Shown here: positions 41,922-50,954 of the stretch, piece by piece | How positions within the stretch are numbered: position 1 is the stretch's first letter | Layout of the letters: every line of letters starts with the position of its first letter | DNA from: Duganella margarita | GTDB taxonomy: Bacteria > Pseudomonadota > Gammaproteobacteria > Burkholderiales > Burkholderiaceae_D | Assembly: GCF_009857535.1 (NCBI RefSeq) | Contig: NZ_WWCS01000012.1 | Location: forward strand, 62,001 to 126,000 | Direction of reading: 5' to 3' | Length of the DNA stretch: 64,000 nt | The notes under the pieces: generated by a model | The model's database searches: none | What the model saw: the letters and a program-made list of their open reading frames with translations, nothing else | What the model was told of the DNA's origin: nothing | Position numbers and translations under genes: made by a program

Positions 41922-43373
41922 ATGAAGCAGACTTTGATCGGTGCGGCGGTCGCCGTGCTGTTCGCCGGCAGCGCGCAAGCGGCTGATTGGCCGAGCGGCT
42001 TTTCCAAGTGCGCGGATGAAGGCGGGACCTGCAAGGCGGGCAGCAGCGCGCGGCAGGTTTCTTATGGCATCAAGGACAAGTGGGTGATCCAGACGCTGTC
42101 TGGCGACGTGACCTGCAATGTGGCGACTTTTGGCTCGGATCCGTATCCGGGCAAGGACAAGAAATGCGCGGTGGGTGCGTTGACGACGACCCCAACGCCG
42201 ACCCCAACGCCGACACCGACACCAGCTCCGACCCCGGCGCCTGCGCCTGCACCAACGCCGGTGCCGGCGCCGGCCGACGCCACCTACGAGCCGGCGCCAA
42301 GCGCCGGCTGGGCGAGCCAGAACGGCGGCACCACCGGTGGCGCGGCTGCTGCCGCATCGGCCATCTACAAAGTCAGCTCCGCCGCGCAACTGGTGGCCGC
42401 CATCAAGGCCCAGGGCGACCAGCCGAAAATCATCAAACTGTACGGCACCATCGACCCGACCGCAGCCGATAACGGCGGCCCGTACACCAGCACCACCGAC
42501 CAGGCCGCGCGCCTGCAAATCAAATTGGGCAGCAACACCACGCTGATCGGCATCGGCAATGACACGAAACTGGTCAACGCCAACATCGTCATCAACGGCG
42601 TGCAGAACGTCATCGTGCGCAACCTGAATATCCAGGCGCCGTGCGACATCGCGCCGGTATGGGACCCGGATGACGGCAGCGAAGGCAACTGGAATTCGGA
42701 GTACGACGGCATCACCGTGCTGGCTTCCAAAAACGTCTGGATCGACCACAACACCTTCACCGACGCGCCGTTGACCGACGATAAGCTGCCGGTTGAAAAA
42801 GGCCGCATCAAGCAGTGCCACGATGGCGCGCTGGACGTGAAGAACGGCTCGGACTACGTCACCATCTCCAACAACCGCTTCGAACTGCATCAGAAGAATA
42901 ACCTGATCGGTTCCTCGGATTCGCGCAACACCGACGACGGTCACCTGACCGTGACCTTCACCGGTAACCACTTCCTCAACGTCAGCGAACGCGCGCCGCG
43001 GGTCCGCTTCGGCAAAGTCCACATCTACAACAACTACTTCGAAGGCAGCCGCTCGCACGCCATCTACCCGCACCACTACAGCGTGGGCGTGGGCTACCTG
43101 GCCAAGATCATCTCGCAGAACAATGCGTTTGAAGTGGCGGGCGCCAGCACCTGCGCGCACATCGTCACCAATCCGGGTTCATCGAGCAAGACCGGCGTGT
43201 TCACCGACAGCGGCTCCTTGCTGAACGGCGGCGCGCTGGATGTGGTGGGCAAATGCGGCTACAGCGGCGCCGTGGGGTGGACGGCGCCGTACGCCGTTAC
43301 GCCGCTGGCTGCATCGGCGGTGAAGGCGGCGGTGCTGAACAACGCCGGCACCGGCAAGATCAGCGTGAAGTAG
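41922..43373 (+). CDS. Secreted pectate lyase (polysaccharide lyase family 1) with N-terminal binding module
   Basis: A 483-residue exported enzyme. A Sec signal peptide (1-20, AQA-AD) is followed by a small module (22-86, with CADEGGTCKAG, VSYGIKD and KDKKCAVGA) found on many extracellular lyases and glycosidases. A Thr-Pro/Ala-Pro linker (about 88-122) leads to the PL1 beta helix (135-483). Catalytic and Ca2+ features include DGALDVKNGSDYVTISNNRF and the RAPRVRFG block with its catalytic Arg. It cleaves polygalacturonate by beta elimination. The end overlaps the convergent thioesterase gene by 14 bases. Confidence 0.92.
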   Translation: MKQTLIGAAVAVLFAGSAQAADWPSGFSKCADEGGTCKAGSSARQVSYGIKDKWVIQTLSGDVTCNVATFGSDPYPGKDKKCAVGALTTTPTPTPTPTPTPAPTPAPAPAPTPVPAPADATYEPAPSAGWASQNGGTTGGAAAAASAIYKVSSAAQLVAAIKAQGDQPKIIKLYGTIDPTAADNGGPYTSTTDQAARLQIKLGSNTTLIGIGNDTKLVNANIVINGVQNVIVRNLNIQAPCDIAPVWDPDDGSEGNWNSEYDGITVLASKNVWIDHNTFTDAPLTDDKLPVEKGRIKQCHDGALDVKNGSDYVTISNNRFELHQKNNLIGSSDSRNTDDGHLTVTFTGNHFLNVSERAPRVRFGKVHIYNNYFEGSRSHAIYPHHYSVGVGYLAKIISQNNAFEVAGASTCAHIVTNPGSSSKTGVFTDSGSLLNGGALDVVGKCGYSGAVGWTAPYAVTPLAASAVKAAVLNNAGTGKISVK

Positions 43374-43908
43374 CTTCTTCCTCGCGCAACTGAAGGCTCA
43401 TGCCGTCGCAGCTGTCCGACCATGCCGTCAGCCATTGCGGCAACGGCGGCGACTGTTCCGGCATGCCGAGGTCGCGCACGATATCGGCCGGGGGCACGGT
43501 GCCCCTGGCCGAGCGGAACACGCCGCGCATGACCACCACGCCGGCCACGCGGCCATCCTTTACAAAGCGGTGCTCCAGGAAGCTCCATTTGTCGTCCCAG
43601 CCCAGCATGCGGGTGTGCAGTTCAAACGATTCAAACACCTTCAACTCGCGGCGGAACTTGCCCCAGGCGTCGCCGACGATGGGTACAGCCTTGTGCCGCA
43701 GCGCGGTGCGGAAGGCGCCGGTCTTCAGCACATAGTCCATGCGGCCGATGTCGGCCAGCGTGAAGTAACGGCCGTTGGTGACGTGCCGGTTCAGGTCCAG
43801 GTCGAGCGGCCATACGCGCATGCGCACGACGGTGGTGGAAAACGGATCGGCATGCTGTCGCCACGGGCGTTTGAGCAGCATCCATATCAGACGAAACCAG
43901 AGATTCAT
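43360..43908 (-). CDS. Thioesterase-like protein (4-hydroxybenzoyl-CoA thioesterase/Them6 type)
   Basis: A 182-residue hot-dog-fold protein. The block DLDLNRHVTNGRYFTLADIGRMDYVLKTG is the thioesterase signature with the Asp-Asn-His region, followed by an ELKVFESFELHTRMLGWDDKW strand region. An N-terminal hydrophobic stretch may bind membrane. ATG 43908 is preferred over an upstream TTG. It probably hydrolyses acyl-CoA or acyl-ACP; the substrate is unknown. Confidence 0.82.
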   Translation of the reverse strand: MNLWFRLIWMLLKRPWRQHADPFSTTVVRMRVWPLDLDLNRHVTNGRYFTLADIGRMDYVLKTGAFRTALRHKAVPIVGDAWGKFRRELKVFESFELHTRMLGWDDKWSFLEHRFVKDGRVAGVVVMRGVFRSARGTVPPADIVRDLGMPEQSPPLPQWLTAWSDSCDGMSLQLREEEATSR

Positions 43909-43938
43909 GGTGTACAAAAGTAGTGGAAATGGCTATCA

Positions 43939-44082
43939 CTATAGGCGATGCGTCTGCACTAAAGTAGATTGTTTCTTCAGCCAGCGCAGTGCCTGGCCAC
44001 CCCGCTGCGGACTGGGGCCGACGTGGCTGTTGTAGCGGTGGCCCTGCAGCCGGTCGCGAACGACAGTACAATAACTATTCAC
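43939..44082 (-). CDS. Possible 47-residue small protein in a GC-rich patch
   Basis: Between the thioesterase and LpxO genes, an AT-rich interval contains a GC-rich patch. On the minus strand it reads, from a GTG at 44082, CTVVRDRLQGHRYNSHVG then PSPQRGGQALRWLKKQ to a stop at 43939. Composition and amino-acid make-up look more protein-like than random, but there is no clear ribosome site and no family match that I know. It may be a gene remnant. Confidence 0.22.
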   Translation of the reverse strand: MNSYCTVVRDRLQGHRYNSHVGPSPQRGGQALRWLKKQSTLVQTHRL

Positions 44083-44116
44083 TAATATGTATAAAGGCGG
44101 TACTGGGGGTATGGAT

Positions 44117-45016
44117 ATGAAATATGTCGTAGTGGGTTTTTTGTTTTTTTGCATTCTGCATGTGCATTTTCGGGGCAAGGTACGCCTGCCGTTCATGCGT
44201 CAGCTGTTCGATCACTCGTCGTTCATGGCGCCGATCAACCTGTTCATGCAACTGTTGTCGCGCGTGCCTTCGAAACCTTTTTTGCAGACCGGGCCATGGG
44301 AAGACCTTGCTCCACTTCAGCAGAACTGGGAAATTATCAGGGCGGAGGCGGTCAACTTGCTGGCACTGCAAAAAATCAAGGCGGCCGAGCAGAACAACGA
44401 TGCCGGCTTTAATTCCTTCTTTAAAACCGGATGGAAGCGGTTTTACCTGAAATGGTATGCGGCCGGCCATCCGTCCGCCGAGCGCCTGTGCCCGCAGACG
44501 GTGGCCTTGCTGCGGGGCATTCCTTCGGTCAAGGCGGCAATGTTTGCCGAACTGCCGCCGGGCGCCAAGCTTAATCCGCACCGCGACCCGTATGCGGGCT
44601 CGCTGCGCTATCACCTGGGCCTGGTGACGCCGAACGACGACCGCTGTTTCATTGAAGTCGATGGAGAGCGCCATAGCTGGCGCGATGGCCAGAGCGTGAT
44701 CTTCGACGAAACCTTTATTCACTGGGCAGTCAACGGTACCGACACCAACCGGGTGATCCTGTTCTGCGACATCGAGCGTCCGCTGCGCTTCCGCTGGGCC
44801 GAGGCGGTCAACCGCTGGCTGGGGCGCACGCTGATGACCGCCGCCAGTTCGCCCAACGAAACGGGCGACCAGACCGGCGTCATTAGCAAGCTGTTCACGA
44901 TCTCTTTTGTGATGGGGGCGTACCGTCGCCGCTACAAGGCATGGAACAAGACCGCCTACCAGGTCACCAAGGCGGCGCTGATTATCGGCCTGGCGGGGCT
45001 GATTATCTGGCTGTAA
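44117..45016 (+). CDS. lpxO: LpxO-type lipid A 2-hydroxylase (Fe2+/2-oxoglutarate dioxygenase)
   Basis: A 299-residue membrane-associated aspartyl/asparaginyl-beta-hydroxylase-fold protein with hydrophobic N- and C-terminal segments. The iron ligands are seen in LNPHRDPYAG (His-x-Asp) and DETFIHWAVN (distal His), and the 2-oxoglutarate Arg in TNRVILFCD. LpxO hydroxylates the 2-position of a lipid A acyl chain. ATG 44117 (MKYVVVG) has GGGGGT at good spacing; ATGs at 44111 and 44087 are alternatives. A hairpin terminator follows at 45056. Confidence 0.87.
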   Translation: MKYVVVGFLFFCILHVHFRGKVRLPFMRQLFDHSSFMAPINLFMQLLSRVPSKPFLQTGPWEDLAPLQQNWEIIRAEAVNLLALQKIKAAEQNNDAGFNSFFKTGWKRFYLKWYAAGHPSAERLCPQTVALLRGIPSVKAAMFAELPPGAKLNPHRDPYAGSLRYHLGLVTPNDDRCFIEVDGERHSWRDGQSVIFDETFIHWAVNGTDTNRVILFCDIERPLRFRWAEAVNRWLGRTLMTAASSPNETGDQTGVISKLFTISFVMGAYRRRYKAWNKTAYQVTKAALIIGLAGLIIWL

Positions 45017-45055
45017 GAGCGGGGAAATGGCTCTCGTTGCAGGGCCTGGATGTAA

Positions 45056-45080
45056 AACTGCCCGCATCGCGCGGGCAGTT
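45056..45080 (-). terminator. Rho-independent-type hairpin between lpxO and amino-acid permease genes
   Basis: AACTGCCCGC-ATCGC-GCGGGCAGTT is a perfect 10-bp stem. On the minus strand it is followed by TTTTAC, so it mainly ends transcription of the leftward permease gene. It can also serve lpxO coming from the other side. Confidence 0.8.
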
Positions 45081-45091
45081 GGTAGAGCGGT

Positions 45092-46480
45092 TTAGTTCAG
45101 CAGCGAGTGCTTGCGGGCGTAGCCGAAATAGATCACCAGCCCGATCGCCAGCCAGATGCCGAAGGCGACCCAGGTGACCCAGCTCAGGTAGCACATCAGC
45201 GTGACGCAGAAGATTACGGCCAGCGCCGGAATCACCGGCACGCCTGGGCAGCGGAAGGCGCGCTTCAGATCCGGACGCTTCTTGCGCAGGATGACAACGG
45301 CGATCGATACCAGGCTGAAGGCGGCCAGCGTGCCGATGTTGACCAGCTCACTCAGCACGTTCAGCGGCACCACGGCGGCCATCAGGCCAAACACGATACC
45401 GACGATCCAGGTGGCCAGGAACGGCGTCTGGAAGCGCGGATGCACCTTCGACAGGCGTTTCGGCAGCAGGCCGTCGCGTGACATGGCGTAGATGATGCGG
45501 GTCTGGCCGTACGCCATCACCAGGATCACGGTGGTCATGCCGAGGATGGCGCCCAGGTCGACGAAGCCGGCGAACCAGTTTTCACCCGCCTTTTGCAGCG
45601 CCAGCGTGACCGGGTGGTCGATGCCGAGGAATTCCTTGTACGGCACGATGCCGGTCATGATGGCCGAGACGATCACGTACAGCACGGTGCAACCGGCCAG
45701 TGAGCCGATGATGCCGATCGGCAGATCGCGCTCCGGACGTTTGACTTCTTCCGCCGCCGAGGTGACGGCGTCGAAACCGATGAAGGCGAAGAACACCAGC
45801 GCCGAGGCGCCCAGCATGCCGTTGACGCCATATGGCATGAACGGGTGCCAGTTGGCCGGCGTGACATGGCGCGCGCCGACGATGATAAACAGCAGCACCA
45901 CGGCGATCTTGATGACCACCATGACGTTGTTCACGCGCGCCGATTCGCGCACGCCGATGCTGAGCATCGCGGTCAGCACCAGCATGATGCACAGCGCCGG
46001 CAGGTTGATCAGCGTGTGCACGCCGGGCAGGGCGCCGGGAGCGGCCGTCAACTCGACCGGCAGATGGATGCCGAAACCGGAAATCAGCGACTGGAAGTAG
46101 CCGGACCAGCCGACCGACACGGCCGATGTGGCCAGGCCGTATTCCAGCAGCAGGTCCCAGCCGATCATCCACGCAGCCAGTTCGCCCAGTGTGGCGTAGG
46201 AGTAGGTGTAGATGGAACCCGCCACCGGCACGGTGGATGCAAATTCTGCATAACACAGTGCGGCGAAACCGCAGGCGATGGCCGCTACCACGAACGACAG
46301 CGTCAGCGCCGGGCCGGCGGTCACGGCGCCGGTGCCGGTCAACACAAAGATACCCGTACCGACGATAGCGCCGATACCCATCAAGATCAGGTCGAAGGGA
46401 CCAAGTACCTTCGCCAGGCCACCGGGCTTGCCGGCGTTGGCGATCATCTCATCCAGATTCTTCGTTCTAAAAAGGCTCAA
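45092..46480 (-). CDS. APC-family amino acid permease (YfnA/cationic amino acid transporter type)
   Basis: A 462-residue inner-membrane protein with about twelve helices. GPFDLILMGIGAIVGTGIFVLTG near residue 27 is the APC substrate-binding signature. EEVKRPERDLPIGI near residue 240 and YAMSRDGLLPKRLSKVHPRFQTP near residue 330 are typical of the cationic amino acid/polyamine branch. The substrate is unproven. A GC-rich hairpin lies just upstream and a strong terminator downstream. Confidence 0.87.
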   Translation of the reverse strand: MSLFRTKNLDEMIANAGKPGGLAKVLGPFDLILMGIGAIVGTGIFVLTGTGAVTAGPALTLSFVVAAIACGFAALCYAEFASTVPVAGSIYTYSYATLGELAAWMIGWDLLLEYGLATSAVSVGWSGYFQSLISGFGIHLPVELTAAPGALPGVHTLINLPALCIMLVLTAMLSIGVRESARVNNVMVVIKIAVVLLFIIVGARHVTPANWHPFMPYGVNGMLGASALVFFAFIGFDAVTSAAEEVKRPERDLPIGIIGSLAGCTVLYVIVSAIMTGIVPYKEFLGIDHPVTLALQKAGENWFAGFVDLGAILGMTTVILVMAYGQTRIIYAMSRDGLLPKRLSKVHPRFQTPFLATWIVGIVFGLMAAVVPLNVLSELVNIGTLAAFSLVSIAVVILRKKRPDLKRAFRCPGVPVIPALAVIFCVTLMCYLSWVTWVAFGIWLAIGLVIYFGYARKHSLLN

Positions 46481-46514
46481 AATAGCTCCAGTGCTCTTTG
46501 TGTTTTATCGTGTG

Positions 46515-46544
46515 GCCCAAGGCGCGCCTTGTGGGCTGCTTTTT
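46515..46544 (+). terminator. GC-rich hairpin with T-run upstream of the permease gene
   Basis: CAAGGCGCGCCTTG (46518-46531) is a perfect palindrome extended by GCCC/GGGC with one bulge. On the plus strand it is followed by TGCTTTTTA, the shape of an intrinsic terminator. No annotated plus-strand gene ends here, whereas on the minus strand it lies in the leader between cdaR and the permease. Confidence 0.45.
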
Positions 46545-46624
46545 AGGCAAGCGGGAATAATACAGCATGTTTTACGCATTTCCGAGGGTGTTGTTTTATG
46601 TGTATAACTGGCCTTCATTCAGTT

Positions 46625-47731
46625 TCATTGACTGGACAAGAGTACGGAAATGTAGAGCAAAAAACGGTCTTCCAGGCGCGCCAGATCCAGCCCGGTGATC
46701 TCGCCGATGCGGCGCAGCCGGTAGTCCAGCGTGTTGCGGTGGATGTGCAACGCTTCGGCGGTGGCGGCAGGGTGGCCGTCGTGCGCGAACCAAGTGGCCA
46801 GTGTGCGTTGCAACATATCTTTGTTGCGGCCGAGCTTTTCGACCGGCGCGCGCAGCTGGGCCGCCTGCCAGCCGGTGTCCAGGCCGGAGAGCAGTACAGG
46901 CAGCGCGTGGTCGTAGTAACTGTAGTGGTGACGGCGCGGATGGCGATTGCGGCCAATGCGCGCGGCGCTCTTGGCGCTCTGGTAGGAAATCGCCACGCCG
47001 GCGATGCCTTGCAGCGCGATGCCCATGGTGAGCGTGTGCGGCGTCGGGCAGATCTCGCGAACAATGCCGCCCAGCGCATGCAGCTGTTTGTCGTGGACCG
47101 GCGTGTCGAGAAAATCGAGTATCACCAGTTCGTGCGGGCCTGCCGCTGCGGTCAGTGCGGACGGCACGCGCGCCTGCAGCCGTAGTTGCAGCGCTTGCAG
47201 GTCGGCGTCGTCCAGCTCTAAAAGATAGACAGCGTGCGGCCGGTCGAAGCTGACGCCGAGGCGATGCGCCCACGCATTCAGGTCCGCGAGGCTGGCATGT
47301 TCGGCGTTGATCAGGTTGAGGACAAAGGCTTCGCGGTAGCGTGAATCGCGTTGCAGCTCGCCGGCCAACTGCGCCTGTTCGAGGATCATTTCGGCGGTCA
47401 GGCGTACCAGTTCGCCGAACTGGCGCACCTGGTCCGGCGGGCCACTCAGGCCTACCGCACCGCACAATTGCCCCTGCACTGTCAGCGGCAAATTGATGCC
47501 CGGCTGGGCGCCGTGCAGGTTTCTGGCGCTGGCGTCGTCGATTTCGACCGTCAGTTTCTTGGCCAGCGCCAGCAGGGCGCCGGCGTGCAATTCGCCGATG
47601 CGGGCCGGATTGCCGCTGGCGATAATGCTGCCGTTGGCGTCCATCACGTTGACGTTATAGGGAATAATGCGCATGGTGCGGGTAACGATATCCTGCGCCA
47701 GCGCGGTGCTGATAATGTTCATGGCGCTCAT
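46625..47731 (-). CDS. cdaR: CdaR-type sugar-diacid regulator
   Basis: A 368-residue regulator. The N-terminal sugar-diacid recognition domain (ALAQDIVTRTMRIIPYNVNVMD, with ASGNPARIGELHAGA) is followed by a middle GGDEF-like region and a C-terminal PucR-type helix-turn-helix (LHIHRNTLDYRLRRIGEITGLDL). CdaR activates glucarate, galactarate and glycerate genes in E. coli. Here it is divergent from an MFS transporter and a glycerate kinase gene. Two close starts are possible (47731 and 47722). Confidence 0.9.
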   Translation of the reverse strand: MSAMNIISTALAQDIVTRTMRIIPYNVNVMDANGSIIASGNPARIGELHAGALLALAKKLTVEIDDASARNLHGAQPGINLPLTVQGQLCGAVGLSGPPDQVRQFGELVRLTAEMILEQAQLAGELQRDSRYREAFVLNLINAEHASLADLNAWAHRLGVSFDRPHAVYLLELDDADLQALQLRLQARVPSALTAAAGPHELVILDFLDTPVHDKQLHALGGIVREICPTPHTLTMGIALQGIAGVAISYQSAKSAARIGRNRHPRRHHYSYYDHALPVLLSGLDTGWQAAQLRAPVEKLGRNKDMLQRTLATWFAHDGHPAATAEALHIHRNTLDYRLRRIGEITGLDLARLEDRFLLYISVLLSSQ

Positions 47732-47851
47732 TTTAGTGCATTTGCCTAAGAATCGAGGGCGAAGACCGGCCAGATTCGGGCGTCGGTCCAATGCTTTTTT
47801 GTGATCGATTCCAGATAATCCCGGTATCATTAAAATATACTGGAGACCTGC

Positions 47852-49177
47852 ATGAGCAATTCCACCACCTCTGCCCGGGCGTGGCCGGCGACCGCCATCC
47901 TCGATGGGGCCTATAAAAAAGCCAGCTGGCACCTGATCCCGTTCATCTTTGTCTGCTACCTGTTCAATTACCTGGACCGCGTCAACGTCGGCTTTGCCAA
48001 GCTGGAAATGCTCGATGCGCTCAAATTGAGCAATACTGTTTACGGATTGGGCGCGGGGATTTTCTTCATCGGCTACGTGCTGAGTGGCGTACCGAGTAAC
48101 CTGATCCTGCATAAAATCGGCGCGCGGCGCTGGATTTCCGTGATGATGATCGCCTGGGGCGCGCTGTCCGCATGCACCATGTTCGTCAATTCGCCAACCT
48201 CGTTCTATGTGGTGCGCTTCTTTACCGGTGTGGCGGAAGCGGGCTTCTTCCCTGGCATGGTGCTGTACTTCACCCACTGGTTCCCGACGCAGAAGCGCGG
48301 CCAGGTGATGGCGCTGTTCATGTCGGCGATTCCGATTTCGGGCTTGATCGGCGGTCCGCTGTCCGGCTGGATGTTGTCGCATTTCTCGGTGGGCCAGGGC
48401 GGCCTGGCCGGCTGGCAGTGGCTGTTCCTGCTGCAAGGCCTGCCGACCGTGCTGCTGGGCGCCGGCGTGTTCTTCTACCTGAACGATGGCATCGCCTCTG
48501 CCAAATGGCTGAGCGCCGAAGAAAAATCCGCCATGGAGGCCGCGCTGGCGGCCGATGAGCAGGAGCGCGCTGCGGTCAGCACGGTAGGGCAGTCGTTCGG
48601 CGCGGTGCTGAAGAATAGCAGCGTGTGGACGCTGGGCGCGATCTACTTCTGCATCCAGATGGGCGTATATGCGATTAATTTCTGGCTGCCGTCGATTATC
48701 AAGTCGCTCGGCTTCGACAATGCGCAGACGGTGGGCTGGCTGAGCGCCATCCCGTATCTGGCTGCCGCCGTGTTTATGGTGTGGGCCGGCCGTTCGGCCG
48801 ACAAGCACCGCGAACGCCGCTTCCACGTCAACCTGCCGATGGTCATGGGCCTGATTGGCCTGCTGCTGGCGGCGAACTTCTCCAGCAATACGGTGATTGT
48901 CATGATCGGCTTAAGCATGGCGACCATGGGCGCCTTGACTGCGCTGGCCTTGTTCTGGTCCCTGCCGGCGGCCTTTCTCGGCAGCGCGGCAGCGGCGGGC
49001 GGCCTGGCGCTGATTAATTCGCTGGGTCAGATCGCCGGTTTCGTCAGCCCGTTCCTGGTCGGCTGGATCAAGGACGCGACCAAGAGCACCGACGTGGCGC
49101 TGTACATCCTGTCCAGCGTACTGCTGGTTGGGGCCATCCTGGTGCTGCGCATTCCTGCGAAGCTGGTCAACCGCTAG
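47852..49177 (+). CDS. MFS transporter of the ACS family (sugar-acid permease)
   Basis: A 441-residue transporter with twelve predicted helices and the anion:cation symporter family features, such as FNYLDRVNVGFAKLEM in helix 1 and GVAEAGFFPGMVLYFTHWFP in helix 4. Relatives carry glucarate, galactonate, phthalate or tartrate. With divergent cdaR and the downstream glycerate kinase it probably imports an aldarate or glycerate precursor. A CTGGAGAC ribosome site precedes the ATG. Confidence 0.88.
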   Translation: MSNSTTSARAWPATAILDGAYKKASWHLIPFIFVCYLFNYLDRVNVGFAKLEMLDALKLSNTVYGLGAGIFFIGYVLSGVPSNLILHKIGARRWISVMMIAWGALSACTMFVNSPTSFYVVRFFTGVAEAGFFPGMVLYFTHWFPTQKRGQVMALFMSAIPISGLIGGPLSGWMLSHFSVGQGGLAGWQWLFLLQGLPTVLLGAGVFFYLNDGIASAKWLSAEEKSAMEAALAADEQERAAVSTVGQSFGAVLKNSSVWTLGAIYFCIQMGVYAINFWLPSIIKSLGFDNAQTVGWLSAIPYLAAAVFMVWAGRSADKHRERRFHVNLPMVMGLIGLLLAANFSSNTVIVMIGLSMATMGALTALALFWSLPAAFLGSAAAAGGLALINSLGQIAGFVSPFLVGWIKDATKSTDVALYILSSVLLVGAILVLRIPAKLVNR

Positions 49178-49186
49178 GAGCTCCAT

Positions 49187-50338
49187 ATGAAAATAGTCAT
49201 CGCACCCGATTCGTTCAAGGAGAGTCTGACGGCGATGGCCGTGGCCAACGAAATCGAGGCCGGCTTCCGCGAGATTTTCCCTGACGCCGACTACGTGAAA
49301 TTACCGGTGGCGGACGGCGGCGAAGGCACAGTCCAAGCCATGATCGACGCCAGCGGCGGCAAGCGCGTGGCCTTGCAGGTCACCGGTCCGCTGGGCTATC
49401 CGGTATCGGCATTCTATGGCTTGATGGGGGACGGCCAGACGGCGGTGATCGAAATGGCCGCCGCCAGCGGGCTGGAACTGGTGCTGCCGTCGCAACGCAA
49501 TCCGCTGCGCACCACCAGCTTCGGCACTGGTCAGCTGATCCTCAACGCGCTCAACGCCGGCGCACGCCGCTTTGTGCTGGGTATCGGCGGCAGCGCCACC
49601 AATGACGGTGGCGCCGGCATGCTGCAAGCACTCGGCGGCCGTTTATTGGACGGCACCGGCGCCGATCTGGCGCTGGGCGGCGGCGCGTTGAATATACTGG
49701 ACCGTATCGACCTGTCCGGGCTTGATGCGCGCATCAAGGACTGCGTGTTCGACGTGGCCTGCGATGTCAGCAACCCGCTGGTGGGGCCGCAGGGCGCCTC
49801 TGCCATCTTTGGCCCGCAAAAGGGCGCCACACCGGAAATGGTGGCGCGTCTGGACGATAATCTGCGCCACTACGCGCAAGTGATTGAGCGCGACCTTGGC
49901 CGGCAAGTGGCCGACGTGCCGGGCGCCGGCGCCGGTGGCGGTATAGGCGCGGCCATGCTGGTATTCCTCGGCGGCAGTCTGCGGCCGGGTAGCGAGATCG
50001 TCACGGCAGCGGTGGGCCTGGACGCTGCGGTGGCCGATGCGGACCTGGTCATCACCGGCGAAGGCCGCATCGACGGACAGACCGTCCACGGTAAAACGCC
50101 GGTTGGTGTTGCGCGAGTGGCACAGCGTCACGGCAAGCCGGTGATTGCCATCGCCGGAGGTCTGGGCACCGGCGCGGCTGCGGTGCACGATCACGGCATC
50201 GACGCGGTATTCGGTTCCGTCAGCCGTCCGGTCACGGTGGAAGAGGCGATGGCCTCCGCGGCAGCCAATGTCCGCAACGCAGCCCGCAACATCGCCGCCA
50301 CTTTGCGCATCGGTGCGCAGCTGCGGAGCGATAACTAA
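49187..50338 (+). CDS. garK: Glycerate 2-kinase (GarK/GlxK type)
   Basis: A 383-residue type I glycerate kinase starting MKIVIAPDSFKESLTA, with VADGGEGTVQA, the ALNAGARRFVLGIGGSATNDGG block and the C-terminal ITGEGRIDGQT motif of the family. It phosphorylates glycerate from aldarate or tartrate breakdown to 2-phosphoglycerate. It is 9 bases after the transporter, so they form one operon. The glucarate dehydratase, aldolase and tartronate semialdehyde reductase genes are not in the window. Confidence 0.92.
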   Translation: MKIVIAPDSFKESLTAMAVANEIEAGFREIFPDADYVKLPVADGGEGTVQAMIDASGGKRVALQVTGPLGYPVSAFYGLMGDGQTAVIEMAAASGLELVLPSQRNPLRTTSFGTGQLILNALNAGARRFVLGIGGSATNDGGAGMLQALGGRLLDGTGADLALGGGALNILDRIDLSGLDARIKDCVFDVACDVSNPLVGPQGASAIFGPQKGATPEMVARLDDNLRHYAQVIERDLGRQVADVPGAGAGGGIGAAMLVFLGGSLRPGSEIVTAAVGLDAAVADADLVITGEGRIDGQTVHGKTPVGVARVAQRHGKPVIAIAGGLGTGAAAVHDHGIDAVFGSVSRPVTVEEAMASAAANVRNAARNIAATLRIGAQLRSDN

Positions 50339-50441
50339 AATGAAGGCTGTTATATCCATTTGGTGATGCCGTTTATTTTGGAAGAAGCTTATTTGGATTT
50401 GTTCGTTTTATTAAGTGGCCTGCCGTTCTATATTGGCGGCC

Positions 50442-50954
50442 ATGATTACCGTTTCCTTCGCTACCGCCGCGCGCGACCAATTCCTCGGCGGCGAATTCCG
50501 CCGCAGTTATGGCTGGCTCACGGCCAGCGTCCACCGCCTGGTCGGCTCGCGCAATGACGCAGAAGACCTGGCGGCATCGGCATTCACTGAACTGGCTGGC
50601 ATGGAAGACGTCGGCCAGATCCGCCAACCGCGCGCGCTGCTGACCACCATTGCGCGCCGCCTCACTTACGAATTCTGGCGCCGCCGCGACCTGGAACGCG
50701 AATACCTGGAACAACTGGCGCAGGCGCCGGAGTTTTCCGACGCCTCGCCCGAAGATGTTTGCGAAGCCATCGACGAACTGCTGCGCATCGACGCGGCGCT
50801 GCAAAGCATCAGCGCCAAAGCGCGCGAAGCCTTTATTCTCAGCCAGTTCGAGGAACTGGGCTATGCGGAAATCGCCACGCGTCTGTGTGTGTCGGTCAGC
50901 ATGGTGCGCAAGTACATGGCGCAGGCGTTGACCGCCTGCTGTGCGCTGGCATGA
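50442..50954 (+). CDS. FecI-type ECF sigma factor
   Basis: A 170-residue ECF sigma factor. Region 2 spans about residues 15-80 (YGWLTASVHRLVGSRNDAEDLAASAF) and region 4 about 110-165 (LQSISAKAREAFILSQFEELGYAEIATRLCVSVSMVRKYM). ATG 50442 gives the normal FecI N-terminus. Its stop overlaps the fecR-type start by 4 bases. It should transcribe the adjacent TonB-receptor gene when the receptor signals. Confidence 0.88.
   Translation: MITVSFATAARDQFLGGEFRRSYGWLTASVHRLVGSRNDAEDLAASAFTELAGMEDVGQIRQPRALLTTIARRLTYEFWRRRDLEREYLEQLAQAPEFSDASPEDVCEAIDELLRIDAALQSISAKAREAFILSQFEELGYAEIATRLCVSVSMVRKYMAQALTACCALA

Noticed and set aside
42190..42270. Repetitive DNA that could be mistaken for a tandem-repeat element
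   Set aside because: It encodes the Thr-Pro/Ala-Pro linker of the pectate lyase; the repetition is explained at protein level.
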